From NCBI GenBank assembly GCA_963780345.1, contig CAWABU010000006.1:558001-622000 (forward strand): a stretch of 64,000 nucleotides of DNA, read 5' to 3'. The notes beneath the pieces are model-generated. The model was not told where the DNA came from. It made no database searches and was given only the letters and a program-made list of their open reading frames with translations. Of the stretch, positions 42,751 to 52,504 are shown in pieces. Within the stretch, counting starts at the first letter, position 1, and each line of letters begins with the position of its first letter. The stretch comes from PALSA-693 sp963780345. GTDB lineage: Bacteria; Actinomycetota; Acidimicrobiia; Acidimicrobiales; Palsa-688. A program made the translations under genes and the position numbers.

Positions 42751-43221
42751 ATGACTGCGACGGAGCTCTCCCAGGATGCCTTCGACCGGCTGCACGCCGA
42801 GCTCGAAGACCTGCGCACCCGCGGCCGCATCGACATCGCTCGCGCCATCGAAGCCGCCCGGGCCCTGGGCGACCTGTCCGAGAACGGCGATTATCACGCG
42901 GCCAAGGATGCTCAGGGGAAAATGGAAGCCCGCATCCGCCAGCTCGAGGCGATGCTCGCCGACGTGGTGATCGTCGACCATGGCCTCACCGCCAACGGCG
43001 AGGTCGGCACGGGCACCATCGTCGCGCTGCGGTACGCCGGCGATGAAGACGTCGAGCGCTACCTCATCGGGTCCATCGAGGAACGGCGCGAAGGCGTGGC
43101 GGTCGTCTCGCCGAACTCCCCGCTCGGCCAGGCGCTGGTCGGCAAGAAGGCCGGCGACACGGTGACCTACGAGGCGCCGAGCGGTCCGCTGGAGGTCGAG
43201 ATCGTCGAGGTCGGCGCCTGA
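42751..43221 (+). CDS. greA: Transcription elongation factor GreA
   Basis: 156 residues from ATG 42751. The N-terminal coiled coil (DAFDRLHAELEDLRTRGRID with RAIEAARALGDLSENGDYHA) has the D-x-x-E-N tip acids that enter the polymerase secondary channel; the C-terminal FKBP-like domain (GKKAGDTVTYEAPSGPLEVE) is complete. It rescues backtracked RNA polymerase by stimulating transcript cleavage. The start lies just after a family-1 repeat, and no strong Shine-Dalgarno is seen. Confidence 0.95.
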   Translation: MTATELSQDAFDRLHAELEDLRTRGRIDIARAIEAARALGDLSENGDYHAAKDAQGKMEARIRQLEAMLADVVIVDHGLTANGEVGTGTIVALRYAGDEDVERYLIGSIEERREGVAVVSPNSPLGQALVGKKAGDTVTYEAPSGPLEVEIVEVGA

Positions 43222-43292
43222 TGGGCACGCCCCAAACTGCGCCGGGCCCGAGCCCGCGCACCGAGTTCGCTGACTAGCCGAAACCGGCACCG

Positions 43293-45134
43293 TTGATCAC
43301 CGCCGCCAGCCGCGTGCCTCTCGGCGAGCGCGGCTGGATCGGAGACGGGATTCGGGGCGCGCTGGTGAGCGCGGACGGGACCATCGACTGGTATTGCCCG
43401 GATGACCTCTCCGGGTCGCCGGCGTGCTGGTCCCTGCTGGATCCCGCGGGCGGCGCCGTCCGGGTTGGCCCGGTGCGGGCTGGTAGCGACGCCGGCCGGC
43501 GGCTCCCACCTTCCCGTCAGGGGTACCGGCCGGGATCGAACGTCCTCGAGACGGTGCTCGGCGACGGCTCGGGCGCCCGGCTCTCGATCATCGACGTGCT
43601 CCCCTGGCCGGAGTCCGGCCTGGCCGGCACGGGCCAGCTGCTCCGGATCCTCCGGGCGCCGGCCGGACCGGTCGAGGTGGAGGTGGAGGTGATCCCGGCG
43701 GGGGCGTGGGGCCCGGCCCAGGAGGTGTCCGCCTTCGACGGCGGGCTGGTCATGGATGGCCTCGTGGTCCGGACGGGCTTTCCGCTCCACTTCGAACCGC
43801 TCGGACGCGACGCCCCCCGCTGGCGGGGCGTGCGCCGCCTCGAGGCGGGGGAGGTCGCGGTGGTCACCCTGGAGCGCCCCGGTCTGCTGCGGCCCCAATC
43901 GGCCGACTCGGCCCAACAGGCCGCGGCCACGACGGAAGCAGCCTGGCGGAGCTGGCTGGTCCCCCTGGTCTACGACGGGCCCTACCGCGCTGCGGTGGAG
44001 CGGAGCCTGCTGGCCGTCCGCTCGTTGTGCGGTCCGGGCGGAGTTCCCACGGCGGCCGGCACCACCTCCCTGCCCCGCCGGACCGGGAGCGAACGCGGCA
44101 GCGACGATCGCTGGGTGCTGCTGCGCGATGCCGCAGCCGCCGCGACCACCTGGGCGAACGCCGGCTTTCCCGAGGACGCCGAAGGGGCAGAGGGCTGGCT
44201 GAGCCAAATGGCGCGGGCCACTCCCCTGCCGTGGCCCGCCTCTCTCGCCGCCGACGGCCAGCCGGTGCCGGAGGTCGAGGAACTCGGGCTGGCCGGATGG
44301 AGGCGATCCGGTCCGGTGCTGATCGGCCGGCCGTCGGGGCTGGTGGACCTGGATCTTTTCGGAGACGTGGTCGCCGCCTACGGCGCCAGCACCAGCGGGC
44401 CCGACGGGGCCGGGGGGCTGGCCCCGCTCCCTGGACTATCTCCGCTAGCAGGCGCCTGGCCGGCGTTGGCCGCCGCCGTCGACTGGGCTGGGGATTATTG
44501 GGGCGACCCCGATACCGGGGTGTGGGCTTCGGCGGGCCCACCTGCGCTTTTGGTGGCTTCGCGGGTCCAGGTCTGGTCGGCCCTGGACCGGATGGCCCGC
44601 CTGGGCCGGTCCGCCAATCCGCTCGACCTCCAGGCCGCGGCCTGGCATCAGGAAGCCCGCCGGATCCTGACCTGGCTGGAGACCGAGGGCGTCGCCGCGG
44701 ATGGCGGTCTGCGCCGGGACGGAGCGCCGGGGCGCGGTGACCAACCCGACGCCGCCCTCCTGCGGATCGCCTGGCGCGGCCCCTGGCCCCTCGCCCACCC
44801 GATCGTCACCGCCACGGTGGACCGGACCCTCGAGCAGCTCGGATCCGGAGGGTTCCTGTACCGCCACGGCCCGGAGGTCGACGACGGCCGGGCCGGTCCC
44901 GACAACCCGGATCTGCTGGCCTCGCTGTGGGCGGTCCGGGCCCTGGCCCGCCTGGATCGCTGGGAGGAAGCCCACGGCGCCATGGAGGCGGTGATCGGCG
45001 CCGGGGGCCATCTGGGTCTGCTGGGCGAAGCGGTCGATCCCCTCTCGGGGGAGCTCATGGGCAACCTCCCGTGCACCGGGGTCCACCTGGCGCTGGTGGA
45101 CGCCGCCGTGGCCCTGGCCGCCGGACCGCGCTAG
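43293..45134 (+). CDS. GH15-like (glucoamylase/trehalase family) protein, probably degenerate
   Basis: 613 residues with the two-part GH15 layout: an N-terminal beta-sandwich (about 1-220; RVPLGERGWIGDGIRGALVS then ADGTIDWYCPD) and an alpha/alpha barrel. TTSLPRRTGSERGSDDRWVL aligns with the 'TTSLPE...RNWDYR' region, but the N-W-D-Y core is lost. GVWASAGPPALLVASRVQVW aligns with 'G-x-W-E-x-R-G', so the general-acid Glu is Ala (about residue 409). EAVDPLSGELMGNLPCTGVH keeps the second Glu area. It may therefore be an inactive or binding-only relative. It follows greA by 71 bp. Confidence 0.85.
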   Translation: MITAASRVPLGERGWIGDGIRGALVSADGTIDWYCPDDLSGSPACWSLLDPAGGAVRVGPVRAGSDAGRRLPPSRQGYRPGSNVLETVLGDGSGARLSIIDVLPWPESGLAGTGQLLRILRAPAGPVEVEVEVIPAGAWGPAQEVSAFDGGLVMDGLVVRTGFPLHFEPLGRDAPRWRGVRRLEAGEVAVVTLERPGLLRPQSADSAQQAAATTEAAWRSWLVPLVYDGPYRAAVERSLLAVRSLCGPGGVPTAAGTTSLPRRTGSERGSDDRWVLLRDAAAAATTWANAGFPEDAEGAEGWLSQMARATPLPWPASLAADGQPVPEVEELGLAGWRRSGPVLIGRPSGLVDLDLFGDVVAAYGASTSGPDGAGGLAPLPGLSPLAGAWPALAAAVDWAGDYWGDPDTGVWASAGPPALLVASRVQVWSALDRMARLGRSANPLDLQAAAWHQEARRILTWLETEGVAADGGLRRDGAPGRGDQPDAALLRIAWRGPWPLAHPIVTATVDRTLEQLGSGGFLYRHGPEVDDGRAGPDNPDLLASLWAVRALARLDRWEEAHGAMEAVIGAGGHLGLLGEAVDPLSGELMGNLPCTGVHLALVDAAVALAAGPR

Positions 45135-45166
45135 ACGGTCCTACCTCCCCGCTAGCGTGCCTTTCC

Positions 45167-46684
45167 GTGCCCAACCCCACGCGCCAGGTCGACCCCACCT
45201 TCCTGGCCCTACCCCTTCACGACCTGGCCGGCGCCGCCCTCGATGAGGCCCGGCGCGGCGGCGCCAGCCACGCCGACATGCGGGTCGAGCGGATCCGCGA
45301 GACCGACGCCCGGGTTCGCGACCGGCAGCTCGAGGGCGCCGCCGAGCGGGACGACATCGGCCTCGCCGTGCGCGTCCTCCACGACGGCACCTGGGGCTTC
45401 GCCGCCACCTCCGACCTGTCGAGCGACGCCGCCGCCCGGGCGGCCGACGCCGCCCTCGACGTGGCCCGCACCTCGGCGTCGTTGCGCACGGAGCGCATCG
45501 AGCTGGCGGCCGAGCCGGTGTATCCGGATGCCAGCTGGGTGTCGTCGTTCCAGGTCAATCCCTTTGACGTCCCGGCGGCCGAGCGGGCCGGTCTGCTGCT
45601 GGAGTGGACCTCCCGACTGCTCGACCAGCCGGGCGTCGACCACGCCGACGCGGCCGTCCTGGCCGTGCAGGAAAACAAGTTCTATGCCGACCTGGCCGGC
45701 ACCACCACGGTGCAGGAGCGGGTCCGGGTCCACCCCGTGGCCACCGCGGTGGCGATCAATGGCGAGACCGGTGAGTTCGACACCATGCGTACCCTCGCCC
45801 CGCCGACCGGGCGGGGCTGGGAGTACCTGACCGGCGAAGGGTGGGACTGGGAGGCCGAGCTGGCGGCCCTGCCCGGCCTGCTGGCCGAGAAGATGGCCGC
45901 CCCTGCGGTGGAGCCGGGCGATTACGACGTCGTCATCGATCCCTCCAACCTCTGGCTCACCATCCACGAGTCGATCGGTCATGCCACCGAGCTCGACCGG
46001 GCCCTCGGGTATGAGGCTGCGTATGCGGGGACGTCATTTGCCACCATCGACCGGCTGGGCACCCTCCGCTACGGCGCTCCCTTCATGCATATCGTCGCCG
46101 ACCGAACGGTCGAGCACGGCCTGGCCTCGGTGGGCTGGGATGACGAGGGTGTCGCCGCCCAGTCCTGGGATCTGATTCGCGACGGCATTCTCGTGGGCTA
46201 CCAGCTGGACCGGCGGATGGCCGCCCGTCAGGGCTATCCCCGATCCAACGGGTGCGCCTTCGCCGACTCGAGCGGCCACGTCCCGATTCAGCGGATGGCG
46301 AACGTGTCCCTGGCGCCGACGCCGGCCGGCCCGAGCACCGAGGAGTTGATCAGCTCGGTCACCAACGGCATCTACGTCGTCGGCGACAAGAGCTGGTCCA
46401 TCGACATGCAGCGGTACAACTTCCAGTTCACCGGGCAGCGCTTCTTCCGGATCCACCACGGCCGTCTGGGCGGGCAGCTGCGCGACGTCGCCTATCAGGG
46501 ATCGACGACCGAATTCTGGGGCTCTATGGAGGCGGCCGGCGGCCCGCAGACCTACGTGCTGGGCGGGGCCTTCAACTGCGGAAAGGGCCAGCCCGGACAG
46601 GTCGCCCCCGTCAGTCACGGCTGCCCGTCGGCCTTGTTCCGCCAGGTGCACATTCTCAACACGACCCAGGAGAGCGGACGGTGA
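45167..46684 (+). CDS. tldD: TldD-family metalloprotease subunit
   Basis: 505 residues from GTG 45167. The metal site is IHESIGHATELD (H-E-x-x-x-H), and NCGKGQPGQVAPVSHGCPSA gives the C-terminal Cys region. TldD and TldE form a heterodimeric protease that clips unstructured peptides, known for microcin maturation and antitoxin decay. The length and layout are normal. It overlaps the following tldE by GTGA, as expected for a dimer pair. Confidence 0.93.
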   Translation: MPNPTRQVDPTFLALPLHDLAGAALDEARRGGASHADMRVERIRETDARVRDRQLEGAAERDDIGLAVRVLHDGTWGFAATSDLSSDAAARAADAALDVARTSASLRTERIELAAEPVYPDASWVSSFQVNPFDVPAAERAGLLLEWTSRLLDQPGVDHADAAVLAVQENKFYADLAGTTTVQERVRVHPVATAVAINGETGEFDTMRTLAPPTGRGWEYLTGEGWDWEAELAALPGLLAEKMAAPAVEPGDYDVVIDPSNLWLTIHESIGHATELDRALGYEAAYAGTSFATIDRLGTLRYGAPFMHIVADRTVEHGLASVGWDDEGVAAQSWDLIRDGILVGYQLDRRMAARQGYPRSNGCAFADSSGHVPIQRMANVSLAPTPAGPSTEELISSVTNGIYVVGDKSWSIDMQRYNFQFTGQRFFRIHHGRLGGQLRDVAYQGSTTEFWGSMEAAGGPQTYVLGGAFNCGKGQPGQVAPVSHGCPSALFRQVHILNTTQESGR

Positions 46685-48060
46685 CCCGGCTGCGGCCCCA
46701 GGACCTGGTGGAACGGGCGCTGGAGCTGTCGCAGGCGGACGGCTGTGTGGTCATCGGCGACGAGATCAGCGACGCCAACCTGCGCTGGGCCAACAACACC
46801 CTCACCACCAACGGGGTGACGTCCCGCAACCAGGTCACCGTCATCGCCGTGATCGGTGGGGCGGTCGGAGTGGTGTCGGAGAGCGGGATCACCGGGGAGT
46901 CGCTGGAGCGGCTGGTGGGCGCGGCGGAGCACACCGCCCGGACCGCGCCCAAAGCGGAGGACCAGCGGCCCCTCGTCGACGTTCCCTTCCCCAGCCCCGG
47001 CTGGGACGAGCCCCCGGCCGAGACCTCCATCCGGGTCTTTGAGCCGGTGGCGCCGGCGCTCGGGGAAGCGTTCGCCCGGGCCGCGGCCGGCGGCGAGCTG
47101 CTGTTCGGGTACGCCGAACACCAGATGCGGACCAGCTATCTGGCCTCCTCGACGGGGCTGCGGGCCCGGCACGACCAGCCCACCGGGCATCTCGAGTTGA
47201 ACGCCAAGTCGGCCGACTTCGAGCGCAGCGCGTGGGCCGGTGTCGCCACCGCCGACTTTCGGGACGTGGCGGTCGAATCGTTGACGGGAGAGCTGAGCCG
47301 GCGACTCGGCTGGGCGGCCCGGCGCGTCAGCCTGCCCCCTGGCCGGTACGAGACCATCCTCCCGCCGAGCGCGGTGGCCGACCTGATGATCGACCTGTAC
47401 TGGTCCGCGGGGGGCCGCGATGCCCACGACGGCCGGACCGTGTTCAGCGGGCCCAGCGGAGAAACCCGGGTTGGCACGCGGCTCACGGATGTACCCGTCA
47501 CCTTGCGCAGCGACCCGGCCGCCCCCTTTCTCCAGTGTTCCCCCTTCGTCATCGCCCACGCCTCGGGCGCCGACCAGTCGGTCTTCGACAACGGCCTGCC
47601 CCTCGAGCCGACCCGCTGGATCGACAACGGGGTACTGCGGGCCCTGGTGCAGAGCCGTTTCTCGGCTGAGCTGACCCACCTGCCGCTCTCGCCCTACATC
47701 GACAACCTCATCATGGACGGGCCCGAGTCCGGTCCCGATCTGGACGCCATGGTGGCGAGCAGCGACCGGGCGTTGCTGCTCACCTGCCTCTGGTACATCC
47801 GGGAGGTCGACCCGCAGACCCTGCTGCTGACCGGTCTGACCCGGGACGGCGTCTACCTGGTCGAGGGAGGCGAAGTAACCGGAGCGGTCAACAACTTCCG
47901 GTTCAACGAGAGCCCCGTCGACCTGCTCGGCCGCATCATGGAGACGGGCCGCAGCGTGCGGGCCCTCCCGAGAGAATGGACCGACTACTTCACCCGGACG
48001 TCGATGCCGGCGCTGCGGGTGGACGGGTTCAACATGTCGACGGTGAGCGAGGCGTCCTGA
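46681..48060 (+). CDS. tldE: TldE/PmbA-family partner subunit
   Basis: 459 residues from a GTG overlapping the tldD stop. The family fold is recognisable (VSESGITGESLERLVGAAEH; LRARHDQPTGHLELNAKSAD; GVYLVEGGEVTGAVNNFRFN, the last being highly typical). It lacks an H-E-x-x-x-H motif, as TldE should, because the metal sits in TldD. Together they make the TldD/E protease. Confidence 0.92.
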   Translation: MTRLRPQDLVERALELSQADGCVVIGDEISDANLRWANNTLTTNGVTSRNQVTVIAVIGGAVGVVSESGITGESLERLVGAAEHTARTAPKAEDQRPLVDVPFPSPGWDEPPAETSIRVFEPVAPALGEAFARAAAGGELLFGYAEHQMRTSYLASSTGLRARHDQPTGHLELNAKSADFERSAWAGVATADFRDVAVESLTGELSRRLGWAARRVSLPPGRYETILPPSAVADLMIDLYWSAGGRDAHDGRTVFSGPSGETRVGTRLTDVPVTLRSDPAAPFLQCSPFVIAHASGADQSVFDNGLPLEPTRWIDNGVLRALVQSRFSAELTHLPLSPYIDNLIMDGPESGPDLDAMVASSDRALLLTCLWYIREVDPQTLLLTGLTRDGVYLVEGGEVTGAVNNFRFNESPVDLLGRIMETGRSVRALPREWTDYFTRTSMPALRVDGFNMSTVSEAS

Positions 48061-48084
48061 TCCTCGGCCGGGCCCGCCCGAAGA

Positions 48085-49617
48085 TCAGTCGGTCCAGGCC
48101 GCCAGCAACTCGATCAGGGTCCGGGCTCCCCATCCGGTGCCACCCTTGGTCAACCAGCCCTCGTCGCCGTCGGCCCAGCTGGGTGCGGCGATGTCCAGGT
48201 GGGCCCACGGCCGCCCGCCGCTGAACTCCTTGAGAAAGAGGGCGGCCATGATGGAACCGGCCGACGGCCTGGTGGTCACGTTGCGCAGGTCGGCCACCTC
48301 CGAGTCGAGTTGCTTGCGGTACGCAGCCACCAGCGGCAGCTCCCACAGCGGCTCCCCGGCCGCGGCGCCGGCGGCGATGAGACGCCGCACCAGCACCTCG
48401 TCGGTGCCCATCACGGCGGCCACCCCTTCGCCCAGCGCGACCCGCTGAGCTCCCGTGAGCGTGGCCACGTCGACGATGGCGTCGGGCTCCTCCTCCGCGG
48501 CCAGGCTGAGGGCGTCGGCCAGGATCAGACGGCCTTCGGCGTCGGTGTTGAGGACCTCGATGCTGGTGCCGTTGCGGGCCACCAGCACGTCGCCGGGGTG
48601 GATGGCGGTGCCGCTTGGCATGTTTTCCGTGGCCGCCACCCAGCCGGTCACCCGGAGCGGCAGTTCGAGCTGGGCCGCGGCGACGGTGGCGGCGATGACG
48701 GCCGCGGCGCCGCCCATATCACTCTTCATGGTCATCATGCCGTTGGGCGGCTTCAGGGAAAGACCGCCCGAGTCGAAGGTGATGCCCTTGCCGACGAGGG
48801 CCAAGGTGGCCTGCGGGTTGGGCGACTGATAGGTGAGCCGCAGCAGCCGGGGCGGCTCGGAGGCCCCGGCGGCCACCCCCAGCAGCCCGCCGAGCCGCTC
48901 GGCCTCGATACGGTCGCGGTCCCACACCTCGACGGTCGCGGCGGTGCCGCCGGCCGCTTCGGTCGCCACCCGGGCCAGCTCGGTCGGCGTGAGATCTCGG
49001 GGCGGACGGTTCACCCAGTCCCGGGCCCGCCAGGTGGCCACCACGTCGATCTGGCCGCGGCGGACGGCGGCTTCGACGACCTGGCGGTTGAGCCCGTTGC
49101 GATGATTACCGCGGCTTGGCGGGGCCACTACGAAGACCCGTTCGAGCCGGCCGGGGCGCGGTGGCCGGCGGGCGCCCTCGAAGCGGTAGGCACCGAGGCC
49201 GATGCCCTCGACCGCGGCGATCACGTGTTCGGGTGCGGACGCCGCGGTGGCCAGGGTGGTGGCCACCACGCTGGCGTTGCCGGCCTGCCGGGCCAGGGCG
49301 GCGCCGGCCCGGCGCAGGGCATCGGCGTCGATCCGATCGCGGGGGCCGACGCCGAGGGCCACGACGGTCGAGCCGTCATCGGCCAGCACGGCCTGGGCCT
49401 GGCCCGGTTGCCCCTCGAAGCGGCGCTGGGCCAGGAAACTCCGGTCGACGGTGGCGCCGGCGCCGGTCGGAACGGACAGGTCGGCGAACACCGGGACGCC
49501 GAGCACGGCGGCGTCGTCGGGGACGCGGGTGACCACCTCGAATCGAGGGGGGCCGCCGGCGCCGGTCGGCGTGGCGACGGTCGGCGTGGTTGCGGTGAGG
49601 GTGGCGGGCGTGGTCAT
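48085..49617 (-). CDS. pepA: Leucyl aminopeptidase (M17)
   Basis: 510 residues from ATG 49617. The catalytic domain shows VGKGITFDSGGLSLKPPNGM (metal Lys/Asp), MKSDMGGAAAVIAATVAAAQ, and NTDAEGRLILADALSLAAEE (metal Asp/Glu and Arg). It removes N-terminal amino acids and, in some bacteria, also binds DNA in site-specific recombination. The N-terminal 30 residues are Thr/Ala/Pro low-complexity. It lies 5 bp downstream of the cobalamin adenosyltransferase. Confidence 0.94.
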   Translation of the reverse strand: MTTPATLTATTPTVATPTGAGGPPRFEVVTRVPDDAAVLGVPVFADLSVPTGAGATVDRSFLAQRRFEGQPGQAQAVLADDGSTVVALGVGPRDRIDADALRRAGAALARQAGNASVVATTLATAASAPEHVIAAVEGIGLGAYRFEGARRPPRPGRLERVFVVAPPSRGNHRNGLNRQVVEAAVRRGQIDVVATWRARDWVNRPPRDLTPTELARVATEAAGGTAATVEVWDRDRIEAERLGGLLGVAAGASEPPRLLRLTYQSPNPQATLALVGKGITFDSGGLSLKPPNGMMTMKSDMGGAAAVIAATVAAAQLELPLRVTGWVAATENMPSGTAIHPGDVLVARNGTSIEVLNTDAEGRLILADALSLAAEEEPDAIVDVATLTGAQRVALGEGVAAVMGTDEVLVRRLIAAGAAAGEPLWELPLVAAYRKQLDSEVADLRNVTTRPSAGSIMAALFLKEFSGGRPWAHLDIAAPSWADGDEGWLTKGGTGWGARTLIELLAAWTD

Positions 49618-49622
49618 CGACG

Positions 49623-50168
49623 TCACCGGGCGGCCCGGCGGGCGAGCAGCGACTCTCCGTGCTCCTGCCACCGGGCCATGGTCCAGACCAGGTCGGACAG
49701 GCGGTTGAGGTAGGCCCCGACGAGGGAGCCGGGGGGCGCCGCGGCCAGAGCGTCGCGCTCGGCCCGGCGGACCACCGTGCGGGCCACGTCGAGGGCAGCC
49801 GACACCTGGTCGTGCCCGGGAACGACAAAGTCCTTGAGCGGCGGGAACCGGCCGGTCAGATCGTCGATCTGCTGCTCCAGGGCGGCCACCATCTCGTCGG
49901 TGACGAGAGAGGTTCCGGGCTGCAACTTGCGCCGGTTGTCGGGGGCGGTCGCCAGCTCGGCCATGAGCACGTAGAGGTCCCGTTCCAGCTGAACCAGCAG
50001 CCCGTCGAGCTCCGACCCCGGTTCGATGCCGGCACGCGCCACCCCGAGCGCGGCCTGGGCCTCGTCGACCGCGCCGTTGGCGCGGATGACGGCGGAGTCT
50101 TTGTCCACCCGGCCGCCGAAGAGCAGGCCGGTGGTGCCGTCGTCGCCTTTTCGCGTGTAAATCTTCAT
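49623..50168 (-). CDS. Cob(I)alamin adenosyltransferase, PduO type
   Basis: 181 residues: KIYTRKGDDGTTGLLFGGRV is the ATP-binding N-terminus, FVVPGHDQVSAALDVARTVV and RRAERDALAAAPPGSLVGAY, then YLNRLSDLVWTMARW, are the family's diagnostic helices (V-V-R-R-A-E-R and N-R-L-S-D). It forms adenosylcobalamin from cob(I)alamin and ATP. With metH in the same window (methylcobalamin), this indicates a cell that uses B12. Its start is ATG 50168. Confidence 0.94.
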   Translation of the reverse strand: MKIYTRKGDDGTTGLLFGGRVDKDSAVIRANGAVDEAQAALGVARAGIEPGSELDGLLVQLERDLYVLMAELATAPDNRRKLQPGTSLVTDEMVAALEQQIDDLTGRFPPLKDFVVPGHDQVSAALDVARTVVRRAERDALAAAPPGSLVGAYLNRLSDLVWTMARWQEHGESLLARRAAR

Positions 50169-50181
50169 GTCGGGCGGGAGC

Positions 50182-51828
50182 CTATCCGGGGCGGCTCGCC
50201 TGTGAGCTTTCGTGCACCCGCCCCCCTTCGACCACCCACGTGCGGTTGACCGTCAGCGACTCGAGCAGCCAGCGGTCGTGGGATACCACCAGCAGAGTGC
50301 CCTCGAACTGGTCCACGGCCGCTTCGAGCGCCTCGATCGCCGGCAGGTCGAGATGGTTGGTTGGCTCGTCGAAGACCAGACAGTTGGTGCCGCCGGCCAT
50401 CAGGGCGGCCAGGAGGGCCCGGGTCCGTTCGCCCGGTGACAGGGCCGCCGGCCGGCGGGCCACGTGGCCGGCCGCCAGGCCGAACTTGGCCAGCGTCGAC
50501 CGGGCCGCCTCCGCCGGCAGGCCGGTGGCCGCGGTGAAGCCGCTGAGGAGATCCCGGCCGGCGTCCAGGCCGGCCCGGTGCTGATCCAGCTCACCGACGA
50601 CCACGCTCGGTCCCATCCACTGCCGGCCGTCGTCGAGCGGCAGTCCGCCAAAGAGGGCGGCCAGCAAGGTCGACTTGCCGCCACCGTTGGGACCGGTGAT
50701 GGCAACCCGGTCCGCCCACGACAGCTCCAGATCGACGGGGCCCAGCTGAAACCGACCCCGCCGTATGACCGCGCCCTCGAGGCGGGCCACCACGTCCCCA
50801 CTGCGGTTGGCCGGCGTCAGCTCGAGGTGGAGGTCCCACCCCTCCCAGGGCTTGTCGACCGTGGCCATGCGGGCCAGGGCCTTTTCGGACTGGCGCACTT
50901 TGGCGGCTTGCTTCTCGGTGCGGTTGACGAAGAAGCCGCGCTGAGCCTTGTCGTTGTCCTTCGGTTTCCTGGTCGCCGACCGTACGCCTCGTTCGGACCA
51001 CGACCGCTGGGTGCGTATCCGTTGACGCAGCCGGGCCCGTTCCGCCGCCCACGCCTGGTAGGCCTCGGATTGCTGGCTGCGGGCCAGGGCCCGGCGCTCG
51101 ATGTACTCGCTCCACGCGCCGGCATATTCCGTGGCGGTGTGGCGGTGCTCATCGATCTCGACGATCCGGTTGACGACCCGGTCCAGAAAAGCCCGGTCGT
51201 GGGAGACCACGGCGAGCCCGCCCGGCGTCGAGGTGAGGAAGCTCTCGAGTCGATCGAGGCCGGCGAAGTCGAGGTCGTTGGTCGGTTCGTCGAGCAGAAA
51301 GACGTCGAATCGGGCCAGGAGTATGGCGGCCAGCCCGGCCCGGGCGGCCTCCCCGCCGGACAGGTTGGCCACGGCGACCTCGTGCAGGTCGGGCGGCAGG
51401 CCGACGTCCGCCGCCACCAGCCCGACCCGGGCATCGAAGTCGTCGCCGCCGAGAGCGAGATAGCGGTCCAGGGCCTCGGAATAGGCGTCGACCTGTGACG
51501 GGTCGTCGGCCAGGGCGGCGGTCAGGCGGTCGAGGTCGGCCCCTGCCGCGGCCACGCCGGTGCGCCGGGCCAGATAGGCGCGCACGGTCTCGCCTTTCCG
51601 CGCATCGGGTTCCTGACTCAGGTAGCCGACGTGGAGATCGGCGGGAGATCGTTCGACGGTGCCCGACTCGGGCGTCTCCAGGTCGGCCAGGATGCGCAGC
51701 AGCGTGGACTTGCCCACGCCATTTGGCCCGACCACGCCGAGGCGCGTCCGGGGGCCAATCGAGAGGCTGATCCGGTCCAGGATCACCCTCGTCCCGCGGC
51801 GGAAGGTGACGGCCTTGGCTGAGAGCAC
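50182..51828 (-). CDS. ABC-F family ATP-binding protein
   Basis: 548 residues with two ABC ATPase domains. The first has GPNGVGKSTLLRIL and signature LSGGEAARAGLAAILL with FLLDEPTNDLDF; the second has GPNGGGKSTLLAAL and LSPGERTRALLAAL with VFDEPTNHLDL. They are joined by a charged linker of the ABC-F type (LARSQQSEAYQAWAAERARL) and there is no membrane domain. Such proteins act at the ribosome, relieving stalls or protecting it from antibiotics. Whether this one confers resistance cannot be told. Confidence 0.93.
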   Translation of the reverse strand: MLSAKAVTFRRGTRVILDRISLSIGPRTRLGVVGPNGVGKSTLLRILADLETPESGTVERSPADLHVGYLSQEPDARKGETVRAYLARRTGVAAAGADLDRLTAALADDPSQVDAYSEALDRYLALGGDDFDARVGLVAADVGLPPDLHEVAVANLSGGEAARAGLAAILLARFDVFLLDEPTNDLDFAGLDRLESFLTSTPGGLAVVSHDRAFLDRVVNRIVEIDEHRHTATEYAGAWSEYIERRALARSQQSEAYQAWAAERARLRQRIRTQRSWSERGVRSATRKPKDNDKAQRGFFVNRTEKQAAKVRQSEKALARMATVDKPWEGWDLHLELTPANRSGDVVARLEGAVIRRGRFQLGPVDLELSWADRVAITGPNGGGKSTLLAALFGGLPLDDGRQWMGPSVVVGELDQHRAGLDAGRDLLSGFTAATGLPAEAARSTLAKFGLAAGHVARRPAALSPGERTRALLAALMAGGTNCLVFDEPTNHLDLPAIEALEAAVDQFEGTLLVVSHDRWLLESLTVNRTWVVEGGRVHESSQASRPG

Positions 51829-51939
51829 AGGGGGCGACCCTATCGCCGGGTTGGGGGCCGCCCGGGGGGTTTTCCTCGGCGGCGGGGTGGTCAGCCGGGT
51901 TGGGTCAGGGGGCGGGGTGCCGGGTCGCCCGACCGGTGG

Positions 51940-52338
51940 CTAATTCCAGACGACGGCTCCAGCCGAGTGATCGGCGGTGAGGCGAACGTCGATGACATCG
52001 CCGGTGCGGAACTCCCGCAGGACGCCGCGTGGCAGCGACTGGATGACTTCCAGGTCGAAGGGCTCCTCACTCGCGGCCCGCACCCGCAAGGCAAATTTCA
52101 CCATCGGGCGGACTTCGAGAAAGCTGCCGAGTGGCTTGACCGAGAGCACTTCGGCTTCGGCCGGCTCGCCCTCGGCCAGGATGGTCGACGTGCGTACCGG
52201 TGCCGGTTTACCCGACCAGCGCCAGCGGACGAACGCGATAACGACGCCCGCGACGAGGAAAGGCAAGACCACGAAGAGGAAGAGCAGCTCCTGGGTCTGG
52301 CTGGAGCTGAGGGATGTGGCAAACGTCACGGCGGCCAT
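51940..52338 (-). CDS. Single-pass membrane protein, unknown function
   Basis: 132 residues from ATG 52338. One hydrophobic segment near the N-terminus (QELLFLFVVLPFLVAGVVIAFV) is followed by WRWSG and a beta-rich domain (ILAEGEPAEAEVLSVKPLGS; MVKFALRVRA; LRE FRTGDVIDVRLTADHS-type strands). This resembles small membrane-anchored SH3-like proteins. No named family is recognised. Confidence 0.65.
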   Translation of the reverse strand: MAAVTFATSLSSSQTQELLFLFVVLPFLVAGVVIAFVRWRWSGKPAPVRTSTILAEGEPAEAEVLSVKPLGSFLEVRPMVKFALRVRAASEEPFDLEVIQSLPRGVLREFRTGDVIDVRLTADHSAGAVVWN

Positions 52339-52504
52339 AGCGGGGGCGATAGAGCCAGCGTAGGCGCCGGCTGATGTGATCGGCGGGCGGCACCCGGGGT
52401 CGCGGGGGCGGCGAAACGCCACCGCCCCGGGGGTCTCGGGCGGCGACCACCCCGCCCGACTACCCCGCCCGAATTCCACCAAACGCCAGCAGGATGCCCA
52501 ATCA

